Origin: CAIKZY01 sp044374195
GTDB taxonomy: Bacteria; Actinomycetota; Actinomycetes; S36-B12
DNA: 64,000 nucleotides
Direction: 5' to 3'
NCBI GenBank assembly: GCA_044374195.1
Contig: JBILOY010000011.1
Span: forward strand, 21,411 to 85,410
Below the pieces are notes generated by a model that did not search any database, was not told where the DNA came from, and saw only the letters and a list, made by a program, of their open reading frames with translations. A program made the translations under genes and the position numbers. Below are positions 43,843-53,190 of the stretch, piece by piece; position 1 is the first letter of the stretch; every line of letters begins with the position of its first letter.

Positions 43843-44832
43843 CTAGCCCATCCGCGGCGGTGGCTGCTGCCCAGGTCCCGGCGGAGGCTGCTGGCCGCCC
43901 GGCGGCGGTGGCTGCTGACCACCCTGAGGCCGAGGTTGCTGCCCGCCAGCGGCAGGAGGCTGCCCGCCCATCGGTGGCATCGGCGCTGCGGCTTCACCCG
44001 ACTGAGTCACGGGCGTTCCGCTGAAGCAGCCGATCACATACGGGAAGCCGCTGGTTGCGTGGTAGCCGTAGGTGCCATCGGGCCCGACGCGACCGTTGCA
44101 GGCATCGAGTTGCCCCGCCTTCTTGGAAGCGCGGTAGGTGTAGGCACTCCAGGCATTCGATGTTGGGTTTCCGGTCTTGACGTAGCCGCTCGTGACCTTG
44201 ACGGTCTTGGTGCATGACTTATTCGTGCAGCCGTAACTGTTGTAGATCGGGAAACCATCAATGGCATAACCGAGTACTCGGCGTTTTGCCAGGTTGCATT
44301 CCGAGGACGTGATCAAGGTGTGATCGTGGTAATCGCTGTTGTAACCGGTGTGACCGCCGCATGAGTCAAGCAGCCCGTTATAGACCGGGTCACCGAAGGC
44401 CGAATCTGCAGGTACCGGGCCTTCCATCGGGCCGTAGATCGGGATACCAGTGACAGTAAAGCCCAGAGTTCCCATGCGAGTCTCGATTGATGTTGTCTTG
44501 GCACTCTTCCTCGGCTTCAGCGGAACGGTCCAGGTGTACTTCTGCTCCTTGAGTCCATTCGGAGTCTTCGAGACGAAGGTGTAACCCGGCATTCCGTTGG
44601 ACGACACAACGAGACTGCTGCTCGTGCACTTCACGGTCACGACCGGCTTCGCGTAATCACCGCCAGGCCCGACGACAGCGCTGAGATCAGGGAACATGCC
44701 CGTGGGGCAGGGATTCTGCGCCGCGGATACTCGCGGAGTGGTCATGACGATTGATGTTGCCACGATGCTGACGGCTACTACTGCCAGAGCTGAGATCCGC
44801 ACCGACAGCGCGACTGCTGGGTTCTTCAACAC
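43843..44832 (-). CDS. secreted YHYH domain protein with Pro/Gly tail
   Basis: 329 residues from the GTG at 44832, six bases after GGGAG (ATG 44838 is too close to it); the longer frame to 45324 overlaps another gene. Signal peptide (VLKNPAVALSVRISALAVVAVSIVATS). The YHYH domain shows GIPIYGPMEGPVP, CGGHTGYNSDYHDHTLI, GYAIDGFPIYN and DGTYGYHATSGFPYVIGCF. His-rich clusters suggest metal binding. The last 60 residues are Pro/Gly/Gln repeats (QQPPPPGG type), perhaps a wall-spanning tail. Converges with the PKD-like gene. Confidence 0.85.
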   Translation of the reverse strand: MLKNPAVALSVRISALAVVAVSIVATSIVMTTPRVSAAQNPCPTGMFPDLSAVVGPGGDYAKPVVTVKCTSSSLVVSSNGMPGYTFVSKTPNGLKEQKYTWTVPLKPRKSAKTTSIETRMGTLGFTVTGIPIYGPMEGPVPADSAFGDPVYNGLLDSCGGHTGYNSDYHDHTLITSSECNLAKRRVLGYAIDGFPIYNSYGCTNKSCTKTVKVTSGYVKTGNPTSNAWSAYTYRASKKAGQLDACNGRVGPDGTYGYHATSGFPYVIGCFSGTPVTQSGEAAAPMPPMGGQPPAAGGQQPRPQGGQQPPPPGGQQPPPGPGQQPPPRMG

Positions 44833-44970
44833 TGTCATCTCCCTGCGGGCTGGGCTTGATGGAGCAGACTCTAGGCCCTTGCTGCGCTTTAGGCATATGG
44901 CGTGGCGGTACTGACTTGGCGATACGTGCGTGACGATCAGCGTGGTCGACCGCAGCCCTATCCTGGCCGT

Positions 44971-45318
44971 ATGACCCCCACCAGCAGCCGATTCGGCCCT
45001 GCTCCGATCATCGCCATCCACGTGCTCGCCGCGATCGGAGTGCTGTTCTGGCTGTCCGAGATCGTCAGCGCCTTCGTCGACCAGACGAATGCCTGGCTCG
45101 TCTTGCTTCTCGGGGTTGTCCTCGGTGGAGCTCACGTGCTGATCTCGCGCTTCACCTCGCAGCATTCCAAGCGCGCATTCGCGGCGATGTGGTTCGTCGT
45201 GATCGGCGACACCCTGCTGACGATATTCGTGAATTGGCAGGCGATCCTGCTCGTCGGATTCACGGTCGTCCTGCTGCTCCTCACCCGAGTCGCCTCGGCA
45301 CGACGCTGGTTCGCCTAG
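44971..45318 (+). CDS. small integral membrane protein
   Basis: 115 residues, leaderless: TATCCT at 44959-44964 lies six bases before the ATG. Three or four membrane spans (IIAIHVLAAIGVLFWLSEIV, WLVLLLGVVLGGAHVLI, AAMWFVVIGDTLLTIFVNW, AILLVGFTVVLLLL). I recognise no family. Confidence 0.7.
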   Translation: MTPTSSRFGPAPIIAIHVLAAIGVLFWLSEIVSAFVDQTNAWLVLLLGVVLGGAHVLISRFTSQHSKRAFAAMWFVVIGDTLLTIFVNWQAILLVGFTVVLLLLTRVASARRWFA

Positions 45319-45388
45319 GGTCACGCAGCATCGCTGCTAGCGTTCGAACATCGAAGTTCAATCCACGCTGTAATCCTGCCCGGGAGGC

Positions 45389-47152
45389 ATGATGCTGAAC
45401 CGCTTCTGGCGCCGATTGGCTCTGAGCATTGCGGTGCTTGCCGTTGTCGCTGGCATAGCCGCACCCACCGCGAGTGCTGCAGAGAACATCAGCCAGTACA
45501 ACGTGGCCGTGACGCTGACCCCCGAAGCCGTGATGCAGGTCGTCGAGACCATTAACTACGACTTCGATGGCCAGCTCGATAGGCACGGAATTCAGCGCGA
45601 TCTCGTCATTCAGGAATCCTTAAGCGACGGGGGCACTCAGATCTACGAAATCACACTGAACTCGATTACTGCTGACGGGGCTCCGGTTCCCTTCACCACC
45701 ACAGAAAGTGGTGACTTCCTGAGCGTGCGGATCGGTGATCCGGATGTGAACGTGAGCGGGATCATTGAGTATCAGGTGAAATATTCGGTGACCGGCGCCG
45801 TCAGGGTGCTCACTGCCGATGAGGCGTCTGCCGCTAGCGGTCTTAATGCAGGCGACGTCGAGCTGTATTGGGATGTCATCGGTGACGGCTGGAGCGTGCC
45901 CATTTCCTCTGCAGTCGCAAGCGTCAACGGACCTACACCGGCCACGGCTTCAGCGTGCTACTACGGGACGGCAGGCAGCACCAACGAATGCATGATCGCC
46001 GACGTCGACGGCGATCTGATCACCGGGCAGGTCAGCCTGGCAGCAAACGAATCGCTCACCGTCGTGGCCGCGTATCCGGCATCCGGCTTCACGGAGATTC
46101 CGACGCCAAACATCGAGCCACCATTTGTCATCCCTGGTATCGCCTGGATCATCTCGCTTCTGGTGGCTCTCATCGCCCTCATCGTGCCCATCGGGTTCGT
46201 GCTCATAAAGCGACGCGACCTTCGAGGCAAGGCACTCGATGGTGCGCCTGTGCAGTTCGAGCCGCCGGATTCCGTGCGACCAGCTCAGCTGCAAGCTGCT
46301 CTCGACGGGAAAGTCGATGCACGCGGCGCCGTTGCCACGCTGCTCGATCTGACCGCGCGCGGTTACCTGACAATGTCAACGGAGGACGGCGGCCTACTGC
46401 AGAAGGACTCACTCACAATCTCTCGCACGACGAAGGCCTCAGACTCTCTGGCTTCGTGGGAGTCGGCGTTTGTCTCTGGAGTGATGGGTACCGCAAGCAC
46501 GAAGACGATTGCGGGCTACGACCCCGCACTCGCAGCGGCGATCAGTCAGACCTCCAACACTCTGGAAACAGAGGCCGAGAGCTCTGGTCGACGCACGACC
46601 ACTCGCAACAACGGCTTGCGCGCGGCACTGATCGTGCTCGGGATAGTCGGATTCATTCTTGGGTTCCTGATGCTGATCGTCATGCCTTCGGGCAGTGGCG
46701 TGCTTGCCCTCATCCCCGGCTTACTCCTGCTTATCTCCTGCCTGATCGCCTCACGGCTTGTGCCGGTTCGCGAGACAGCGGAGTCCGCGAACTTCCAGAG
46801 TCGAGCGAGGGGTTTTCAGAAGCTGCTCGATACCGATGCGGCCGAGGCTCGTCGCGAATTCGCCCAGCGCACCGGACTCGAGCCTTTCGCGATCTTCGCG
46901 ACCATGCTCCCGTATGCGGTCATCTATGGGCTCTCTGAGTCTTGGACCCAGGCCTTCCCCGATATCACCGACGCCCAGCTCAATGACGCCGGTTTCTTCT
47001 TCGGTTCCACGTGGGCCATGTATGCGTTCATCAGCTCTGCAGAGGCATCAGTAGCGCTGGCCTCCACTGAGCCGAGCCGCGATTCGGACTCCGGATTCAG
47101 CGGTGGTGGCGCCGGTGGCGGTGGTGGAGGTGGCGGTGGAGGTAGCTGGTAG
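45389..47152 (+). CDS. DUF2207 membrane protein
   Basis: 587 residues (ATG-ATG; 45389 or 45392) after GGGAGG. Signal peptide, then an extracytoplasmic beta domain (YNVAVTLTPEAVMQVVETINYDFDGQLDRHGIQRDL) typical of DUF2207, a span near 250-275, a cytoplasmic part with a winged-helix-like segment (RGAVATLLDLTARGYLTM), two more spans near 410-455, and a C-terminal glycine run ending SW (FSGGGAGGGGGGGGGGSW), also a DUF2207 habit. Function unknown; some members act in cell-envelope processes. Confidence 0.88.
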   Translation: MMLNRFWRRLALSIAVLAVVAGIAAPTASAAENISQYNVAVTLTPEAVMQVVETINYDFDGQLDRHGIQRDLVIQESLSDGGTQIYEITLNSITADGAPVPFTTTESGDFLSVRIGDPDVNVSGIIEYQVKYSVTGAVRVLTADEASAASGLNAGDVELYWDVIGDGWSVPISSAVASVNGPTPATASACYYGTAGSTNECMIADVDGDLITGQVSLAANESLTVVAAYPASGFTEIPTPNIEPPFVIPGIAWIISLLVALIALIVPIGFVLIKRRDLRGKALDGAPVQFEPPDSVRPAQLQAALDGKVDARGAVATLLDLTARGYLTMSTEDGGLLQKDSLTISRTTKASDSLASWESAFVSGVMGTASTKTIAGYDPALAAAISQTSNTLETEAESSGRRTTTRNNGLRAALIVLGIVGFILGFLMLIVMPSGSGVLALIPGLLLLISCLIASRLVPVRETAESANFQSRARGFQKLLDTDAAEARREFAQRTGLEPFAIFATMLPYAVIYGLSESWTQAFPDITDAQLNDAGFFFGSTWAMYAFISSAEASVALASTEPSRDSDSGFSGGGAGGGGGGGGGGSW

Positions 47153-47168
47153 CTGGTAGCTGGTAGCC
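47141..47168. repeat. 7-bp tandem repeat, GGTAGCT x4
   Basis: Three perfect copies of GGTAGCT and a fourth ending in C (GGTAGCC). It begins in the last codons of the DUF2207 gene, contains its stop codon, and ends 31 bases before the ROK kinase gene. Confidence 0.8.
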
Positions 47169-47199
47169 GGCTAACTCACGAGCATCGAAGGGAAATTCA

Positions 47200-48096
47200 A
47201 TGCTGATTGGCGTTGACTGGGGCGGCACGAAGATTGAAGTTGTCGCTCTCGAGCCTGATGGCACCGAGCTGCTGCGCATTCGTCGCGACACCCCGCGTGG
47301 CGATTACGAGGGCTGCCTGCGCACCGTGCTCGAACTCATTGACGAGGCTGAGGCGACGACCGGCAAGACCGGCTCCATCGGCATCGGAATCCCCGGTTCT
47401 CTCGAGCCCATCAGTCGTCTCGGCAAGGGTGGCAGCTCGACCTGGATCAACGGCCAGCCCGTTGAAGCCGATTTGCAACGCGTCATCAACCGGCCGATTC
47501 GCGTGGTCAACGATGCCGATTGCTTCGCAGCATCCGAGGCCGTCGACGGTGCAGGTGTTGGATACACCGTGGTGTTCGGCGTGATCATGGCGAGCGGAAC
47601 AGGCGCAGGCATTGCGATCAACGGCCGCGCGCATCATGGCCCGAATAACAGTGCCGGCGACTGGGGGCATAACCCGTTGCCCCTCGCTCATGCAGATGAA
47701 CTACCCGGTGATCCGTGCTACTGCGGAAAGAGCGGCTGCATCGAGACCTGGCTATCTGGCTATAGCTTCACTCGCGACTTCATTCGTCACGGAGGTGCCG
47801 ACGTGAAGCCGGCACAGATCATGGAACTCAAGCGGGCCGGTGACCCGCTCGCCATCGCGAATTACGAGCGCTGGATTGATCGAGTCGGTCGTGGCCTCTC
47901 GGTCGTGGTGAACACCCTTGACCCTGACGTCTTCGTCATGGGTGGGGGCATGAGCAACATCGACGAGCTCTACGACGACCTGCCGGCGAAGATCGGCGAG
48001 TACACCTTCTCGCCTGTATTCCACACGCCCATCGTGAGGTCAGTGCACGGTGATTCGAGCGGCGTGCGCGGCGCCGCCTGGCTCTGGCGCGACTGA
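47200..48096 (+). CDS. ROK family sugar kinase
   Basis: 298 residues with GAAGGGA before the ATG. N-terminal phosphate loop IGVDWGGTKIEVVAL, then VVNDADCFAASEAVDG (catalytic Asp) and the ROK zinc signature with PGDPCYCGKSGCIETWLSG preceded by DWGHNPLP. Most like fructokinase/Mak or NagK-type ROK kinases; exact sugar is inference. No DNA-binding domain, so not a ROK repressor. Short tandem repeats flank the gene on both sides. Confidence 0.9.
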   Translation: MLIGVDWGGTKIEVVALEPDGTELLRIRRDTPRGDYEGCLRTVLELIDEAEATTGKTGSIGIGIPGSLEPISRLGKGGSSTWINGQPVEADLQRVINRPIRVVNDADCFAASEAVDGAGVGYTVVFGVIMASGTGAGIAINGRAHHGPNNSAGDWGHNPLPLAHADELPGDPCYCGKSGCIETWLSGYSFTRDFIRHGGADVKPAQIMELKRAGDPLAIANYERWIDRVGRGLSVVVNTLDPDVFVMGGGMSNIDELYDDLPAKIGEYTFSPVFHTPIVRSVHGDSSGVRGAAWLWRD

Positions 48097-48128
48097 CCTG
48101 CTGGCCTGCTGGCCTGCTGGCCTGCTGA
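48097..48128. repeat. 8-bp tandem repeat, CCTGCTGG x4
   Basis: Three perfect copies of CCTGCTGG and a fourth ending in GA, starting directly after the ROK kinase stop and ending two bases before the -10 box of the phosphatase gene. Confidence 0.85.
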
Positions 48129-48142
48129 CATAGGCTGAAGTC

Positions 48143-48955
48143 ATGGCATTGACTCAGCAGGACATCGACGATCGCTTCGAATTCGGCACGGTCTTGATCA
48201 CCGAGGCCGGCGCCCTCGCGATGACCTACTTCAACTCCCTGGGATCCCTCGACATCAAGAGCAAGGGTCCGCAGGATTTCGTCAGCGAGGCCGATTACAA
48301 CACCGAGATCTTGATCAAGGACGCCATCAAGGCCCGCTTCCCCGATGACGCCTTCTTCGGCGAGGAGACCGGACCGACCGGCATCGACGGCGCTGACGGC
48401 ATCTGGGTTGTCGATCCCATCGACGGCACGCAGCCCTTCTTGATGGGCATGACCAGCTGGTGCGTCTCCATCGCATTCATCCGCGGCGAGGAAATGCTGA
48501 TCGGCCTGGTCTACAGCCCGGCGGGCAACGAGTTCTTCGCTGCACAAAAGGGCAAGGGTGCCACACGCAACGGCAAGCCGATTCACGTGCGCGAAGCGAA
48601 GACCCTCGATGACGGAATCGTCAGCGTCGGCTACTCCACGCGCACCTCGCCGGCAGACCTCATCTCGATGATGACCGGCCTACTCGAAAGTGGCGGCATG
48701 TATCACCGCAACGGCTCAGGTGCCCTCGGTGTCTGCTACGTCGGTAGTGGTGCGCTCATCGGCTACATCGAGCACCACATCAACGCCTGGGACTGCCTTG
48801 CAGGCCTGCTGATCGTGCAGGAAGCCGGTGGTCGCACCAATGACTTCATTCGCGACAACGGCTTGCATCACGGCGGAAACATCATCGCCGCAACGCCTGC
48901 TCTGTACGACCAGCTGAAGAGTTTCGTGCCCTCCAATCCCCCGTTGCAACGTTGA
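48143..48955 (+). CDS. inositol monophosphatase family protein
   Basis: 270 residues, leaderless (TAGGCT at 48131-48136). FIG/IMPase fold: DFVSEADYNTE, FFGEETGP, GIWVVDPIDGTQPFLMGMTSWCVSIAFI and the C-terminal AWDCLAGLLIVQEAGGR. Metal ligands are all present; the usual DGTxNF is DGTQPF here. It dephosphorylates inositol phosphate or a related sugar phosphate. Its stop overlaps the DUF309 TTG start. Confidence 0.9.
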   Translation: MALTQQDIDDRFEFGTVLITEAGALAMTYFNSLGSLDIKSKGPQDFVSEADYNTEILIKDAIKARFPDDAFFGEETGPTGIDGADGIWVVDPIDGTQPFLMGMTSWCVSIAFIRGEEMLIGLVYSPAGNEFFAAQKGKGATRNGKPIHVREAKTLDDGIVSVGYSTRTSPADLISMMTGLLESGGMYHRNGSGALGVCYVGSGALIGYIEHHINAWDCLAGLLIVQEAGGRTNDFIRDNGLHHGGNIIAATPALYDQLKSFVPSNPPLQR

Positions 48956-49338
48956 CTCGAGCCCGCGATCGACTGGGCCGCCCGGTCAGCGCGAACTCTC
49001 CGGATGCCGTCCCGGGAGTTGTCGAGCGCAGTGAAATAAACGCAGTCACTGCATGGCGGGAAGCAAATGGCTATCTCGAGCGCGACCTGCCCTTTCACGC
49101 GCATGAGACCTTCGAACTTCGCTGGCGTTGCTGCCCCACGAATGAGCGTCCGCTGTGGCGGGCACTTGCTCGTTGGGCGGCCGCCATCACGCATATCGAG
49201 CGTGGTAATGCCAAAGGCGCCTCATCTATCGCACGCGAAACCATGGCCGAACTCGCGCCCATCAACCCCGCGCCCTTGACCCGCACCGAGATCGATGGGG
49301 TGCTCGCCTCGCTGCTACTGCTCAGTCAGACGAAGTAA
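48952..49338 (+). CDS. DUF309 protein
   Basis: 128 residues starting with a TTG inside the overlap TTGA with the phosphatase. The DUF309 core is FHAHETFELRWRCC near residue 50, followed by ALARWAAAITHIERGN; the helical His-x-x-Glu-Glu type motif suggests metal binding. Function unknown. The rare start codon plus overlap indicates translational coupling. Confidence 0.85.
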   Translation: MTRARDRLGRPVSANSPDAVPGVVERSEINAVTAWREANGYLERDLPFHAHETFELRWRCCPTNERPLWRALARWAAAITHIERGNAKGASSIARETMAELAPINPAPLTRTEIDGVLASLLLLSQTK

Positions 49339-49364
49339 GGTGCGCCTCGATTGAGACGCGGTGC

Positions 49365-51119
49365 CTAACGAATGCGGTAGGTCACAATTTCGCGGTACGG
49401 AAGGTACTTGCCCTTGGCGGGGGCAGAGAGCGAGACGGTGACCTTTGATGCCGAACGTGAATTCACGATCACCTTGCCACCGATTCGCTCCACTTCGCAG
49501 GCCATCATGGCGTCGATCGGCTTCATGCGATTGACCGGCACACAGGTAACCGTGACCTTCGCACGCTGCCTGGCGTTGGTCCGTACGTTGTCCACGTACA
49601 ACTCATTCGAACCACGGAGCAGCTCATCGGGAAGCTTCAGGTTGACGGCGTACTGGCTCTTGCCGGTCTCGAGGGGAATGTCGACCTGCGTCACCGAACC
49701 ATCTCGCTCCTTCACGATGACGATGAGCTCAATCGGCCCGTCGTATCCGCGCTCAGGCGTGTAGAGCACCTGTCCGTTATCGACCACTGCTTCTCCGTGC
49801 TCAGGCTTCTTGACGTCAACGATGACCGCGCCACTTGGCACGCCGGGAAGGTCGACTGTGGTGATGACGAGGGTCTCGCCAATAGGCGCGGGAATCGCCT
49901 CCGACAGGTCGGGGGTGATGGTCTCAGTCGGCTTGGGGGCACGCGTCGGAGTGGGAACAGGTGACAGGCTCACCGTGGCGGAGGCACTCGCACTCGACGA
50001 AGAGAGTGGCGACGCACTCGCGGATGCGCTGGCCGACGCACTGGCCGACGCGCTGGCCGACGCACTCGCGGAGGCACTCGCGGAGGCACTCGCAGTCATC
50101 GTTGCGGACGGTGCCACGCTCGCCGACGCGGATGCCGGAATGTCGCACTCATTGTCCAGAATCGCTCCGCCTGCCGGCCAATTCTGACCCGGGAAGCCCG
50201 GGAACGGCGGAATGATGTCACCCCAACCCGGGCTCGGGTAGAGCGCTCCGTTGTGACCGTCATGCCCACTGATGACGGCATCCTGCGAGATGGTGATCCG
50301 CACATACGGGTTCTGCTTGCTTGCTGTGCGATGGCAGATCACGATCTTGCCCACCGGTGCTGCGGGAATGGTGGGTGACGCAGTTGCCGAGGGGCTAGCC
50401 GAGGCGGATGCGGATGCAGATGCAGATGGAGCCGCAGATGAGCTGGTCCCACTAGCCACAGGCGTGGGCTGCTCGAGATCTGTTGCAATCCACAGCGCGT
50501 ACTGCGGGAAGCCAGACAGCTTCTTCTGCGTCAACGTGATGCTCTTGACATCGCCGCTAGGCGTGAACCATGCCGAGGCGCCTTGCGTGTCAACACCAGT
50601 ACCCATGAGGGTCTCGGTCTTTGGGTCCCACATGGGCACATCGGTCTGGCCTGTCACCGTGTTGAAGGATTCGATGTAGAACTCATTCATGTTGAGCCTG
50701 CGCCCGGCCGAATCCTTGGCCGTAACCGTCACATTCTCGGCGTCGACATCACCGAGGGCCAAGCCCCAGGTGCCCGCGATGGGCGCAGATTTAAACGTGA
50801 GCGTGACGCTGCCGGTGGTTTGACCCGAGGCCACTGCGGTGAGCAGATACGTGGAACCGCGGGAGGTTCCGTACTGAAGGCCAAAGGGCGATGAGGCGAT
50901 GAGGGTCTGTGACTTGGCAACGGTCTGCGTACTGTCGACCGAGGTGAAGCCTGCGCTCGGGAAGGTGGAGTTCGGGAAGGTCACTTCGCCGGTTCCCCCG
51001 CTGGCCGTCCAGACGCCATAGACCCCGGTGCCGGAGACTGCCTGCGAGACCGATGGCAGGACAAAGGCTCCGGTCGTGACGAGTGCGAGGGACGAGACAG
51101 CAATAAGTGTGCGACGCAT
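49365..51119 (-). CDS. secreted protein with Ala-Ser repeats
   Basis: 584 residues from the ATG at 51119 (TAGGCT seven bases upstream). Signal peptide RRTLIAVSSLALVTTGAFVLPSVSQA. A beta-rich domain to about 215 (VTLTFKSAPIAGTWGLALGDVDAENVTV), a Ser/Ala linker, a short Cys/His module (KIVICHRTASKQNPYVRITISQDAVISGHDGHNG), a long (Ala-Ser)n stretch, then Ig-like beta sequence (HGEAVVDNGQVLYTPERGYDGPIELIVIV). The CHRTAS...DGHNG module occurs in other secreted actinobacterial proteins. No anchor is visible. Ser-rich linkers may be mannosylated by the GT39 enzyme of this window (inference). Confidence 0.8.
   Translation of the reverse strand: MRRTLIAVSSLALVTTGAFVLPSVSQAVSGTGVYGVWTASGGTGEVTFPNSTFPSAGFTSVDSTQTVAKSQTLIASSPFGLQYGTSRGSTYLLTAVASGQTTGSVTLTFKSAPIAGTWGLALGDVDAENVTVTAKDSAGRRLNMNEFYIESFNTVTGQTDVPMWDPKTETLMGTGVDTQGASAWFTPSGDVKSITLTQKKLSGFPQYALWIATDLEQPTPVASGTSSSAAPSASASASASASPSATASPTIPAAPVGKIVICHRTASKQNPYVRITISQDAVISGHDGHNGALYPSPGWGDIIPPFPGFPGQNWPAGGAILDNECDIPASASASVAPSATMTASASASASASASASASASASASASASASPLSSSSASASATVSLSPVPTPTRAPKPTETITPDLSEAIPAPIGETLVITTVDLPGVPSGAVIVDVKKPEHGEAVVDNGQVLYTPERGYDGPIELIVIVKERDGSVTQVDIPLETGKSQYAVNLKLPDELLRGSNELYVDNVRTNARQRAKVTVTCVPVNRMKPIDAMMACEVERIGGKVIVNSRSASKVTVSLSAPAKGKYLPYREIVTYRIR
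50014..50094. repeat. 12-bp repeats coding for the (Ala-Ser)n linker
   Basis: Nearly seven 12-base units of the form GCnCTsGCsGAn in tandem, within the secreted protein gene. Units differ at third codon positions, so the array is old or selected at protein level. Confidence 0.8.
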
Positions 51120-51180
51120 GGGCAAGAGCCTAGGTCCGGCGTCACCGCCGCAGAACGAGATGGCGTCCCTCAAACGAGGG

Positions 51181-52068
51181 TCAGGCTACTGAGGCGGTGA
51201 CCCGGTTGCGACCTGCGTCCTTCGCGGAATACAGGGCCTTGTCCGCGCGAGCCAGGGTGAGATCCAATGACTCACCTGACGGCCAGCCGGTGAGACCCAC
51301 GGACAAGGCCGAAGGCACGAGGCCACCCGCGGTGGAGATCGGGCGTTCGACCACCTTGCGATGTACGCGAGTGAGAACTGCCTGGGCTTGATCTAGTGGC
51401 AGATCGAGCACGACAAGGAACTCATCGCCACCCCAACGCCCCACTAGGTCCGCCTTGGAGATGTTGCTTTGCAATCGACCGCCGATGGCCTGGATGTACT
51501 CGTCGCCCACTAAGTGACCGAGTTCATCATTGATCTTCTTGAGGTTGTCACAGTCGACGATCGCGAGTGAGCGATCAGCCGCGCCCTTAGTCGTAAGGCT
51601 TTCTAACAACCCTCGACGATTCATCAGGCCGGTGAGAAAGTCAGTGCTCGCCTGCGCCTTGATGACATCTGCCTGAGCGGCGCGCTTCAGCGCATTCACG
51701 AGTTCGTATTCGCGCCGAGTACGAACGTAGGCGGCTAGGACAGCGATGATCCCGACGCCAGCAATGATGAAGAGACGAACGATCTGCGCAGTGGCATTTT
51801 CGTCGGATGTGAGCTGACCGAAAGTGAAAGCACTCAACCACACGATGACAGCAACGACAGCAGTCATCGTCGGTCGAGCGAAGATGGCGGAGAACATGGG
51901 TACCACCGCAAGCACGCCGACATAGGCAGTCTTCGACCCTTCGGCTGAATCAGCAGCCAGGATCAGCACGATGAAGACAAGTGGCAGTACAAAGCCCAAG
52001 GCCCACCGAATTCGCGTTCCCTGCACGCCCAGCAGACGTGCCTCTGCTCGATCCCCCAGCGCTGTCAT
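51181..52068 (-). CDS. GGDEF diguanylate cyclase with membrane sensor part
   Basis: 295 residues. Four to six membrane spans fill the first 125 residues (WALGFVLPLVFIVLILAAD and so on). A GGDEF domain follows: DFLTGLMNRRGLLE, IVDCDNLKKINDELGHLVGDEYIQAIG and the active WGGDEFLVVL. It should make c-di-GMP. No EAL domain and no I-site RxxD is obvious. GATAAT six bases before the ATG suggests a leaderless transcript. Confidence 0.9.
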   Translation of the reverse strand: MTALGDRAEARLLGVQGTRIRWALGFVLPLVFIVLILAADSAEGSKTAYVGVLAVVPMFSAIFARPTMTAVVAVIVWLSAFTFGQLTSDENATAQIVRLFIIAGVGIIAVLAAYVRTRREYELVNALKRAAQADVIKAQASTDFLTGLMNRRGLLESLTTKGAADRSLAIVDCDNLKKINDELGHLVGDEYIQAIGGRLQSNISKADLVGRWGGDEFLVVLDLPLDQAQAVLTRVHRKVVERPISTAGGLVPSALSVGLTGWPSGESLDLTLARADKALYSAKDAGRNRVTASVA

Positions 52069-52141
52069 GCTTCGATTATCGGCCGAAAAGAGCTCTCACG
52101 TCCGTTTCGCCCCGTGAACGACTGAATCTTCGACCGAAAAC

Positions 52142-53119
52142 TCAGATGTAGATGTGCGACATGTCGTGATACCTAGGGCCGGCAATGGCGCCAGGGCCGA
52201 AGAGGTCATCAAGACGCGCATTCTCTTCGGCTGTCAGCTCGATCTCGGAAGCCACCAGGTTCTCTTCAAGGTAAGACACCTTCTTGGTGCCCGGGATCGG
52301 CACGATGTCATCACCTTGGGCGAGCACCCAGGCAAGAGCTAGTTGCGTGGGCTTGATGCCCTTCTCTGACGCCAACTGCGTGACTCCACGTACCAACCTG
52401 AGATTGCGCTCAAGATTTTCACCCTGGAAGCGCGGGTTACCGCGTCGGTAGTCGTTCTCCGGGAGTTGATCGAGGCTAGTGATTTCGCCAGAGAGAAAAC
52501 CGCGAGCAAGTGGCGAGAAGGGCACGACACCGATGGTCAGTTCACGAGCAACATCAAGAACGCCGTTGTGCTCGATATCGCGGGTCCACAGTGAGTACTC
52601 ACTTTGGATCGCGGTGACCGGGTGAACGGCGTGCGCTCGACGAATGGTGTCAGGCGCTGCCTCGGAGATACCCAGGGTTCGCACCTTGCCTGCATCGACG
52701 AGCTCCTTCATCGCACCCCAGGTCTCCTCGACAGGAACCTCGAGGTCAACGCGATGCTGGTAGTACAGATCGATGTAATCGGTGCCCAGCCGGAGAAGTG
52801 AGGCATCGCATGCTGCGCGCACATAGTCAGGGCGGCCATTGATGCGGATCTTGCCTTCAGGAGTGATCTCGTGACCGAACTTGGAGGCGATCACTACCTC
52901 TGATCTGACCGGGCCGAGTTCGCTGCCGAGAAGTTCCTCGTTGGCGTACGGCCCGTAAATGTCGGCGGTATCGAAGAAGGTGACGCCGAGGTCCAGGGCG
53001 CGGCGCAAGGTCGCGCGCGAACCGGCCTCGTCAGGCACGCCGTAGTTGCCGCTCATGCCCATGCAGCCGAGCCCTTGTTCGGACACGACGAGGGAGTGGC
53101 CGAGGGTTCGAGTGCGCAT
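52142..53119 (-). CDS. aldo/keto reductase
   Basis: 325 residues of the AKR13-like branch. N-terminal LVVSEQGLGCMGMSGNYG, FFDTADIYGPYANEELLG (Asp/Tyr), VIASKFGHE (Lys), DLYYQHRVD (His), VVPFSPLARGFLSG and the NADPH site IPGTKKVSYLEENL. Plant and bacterial relatives reduce aldehydes and quinones. Divergent from furA; no clear operator is shared. Confidence 0.92.
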   Translation of the reverse strand: MRTRTLGHSLVVSEQGLGCMGMSGNYGVPDEAGSRATLRRALDLGVTFFDTADIYGPYANEELLGSELGPVRSEVVIASKFGHEITPEGKIRINGRPDYVRAACDASLLRLGTDYIDLYYQHRVDLEVPVEETWGAMKELVDAGKVRTLGISEAAPDTIRRAHAVHPVTAIQSEYSLWTRDIEHNGVLDVARELTIGVVPFSPLARGFLSGEITSLDQLPENDYRRGNPRFQGENLERNLRLVRGVTQLASEKGIKPTQLALAWVLAQGDDIVPIPGTKKVSYLEENLVASEIELTAEENARLDDLFGPGAIAGPRYHDMSHIYI

Positions 53120-53190
53120 CGGGATCCTGACGACGGGGGGCCTTCAGTCTAGGGAGCCCGAGCGGCCACGTGCGGGAATAATGGATCAAG

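Noticed and set aside
43843..45324. 493-residue version of the YHYH protein
   Set aside because: The extra N-terminus overlaps the membrane protein gene at 44971 and lacks similarity; the signal peptide begins at the GTG at 44832.
45342..45359. LexA/SOS-like box GTTCGAAC...GTTC before the DUF2207 gene
   Set aside because: The half-sites have six rather than four bases between GAAC and GTTC, and the downstream gene has no link to DNA repair.
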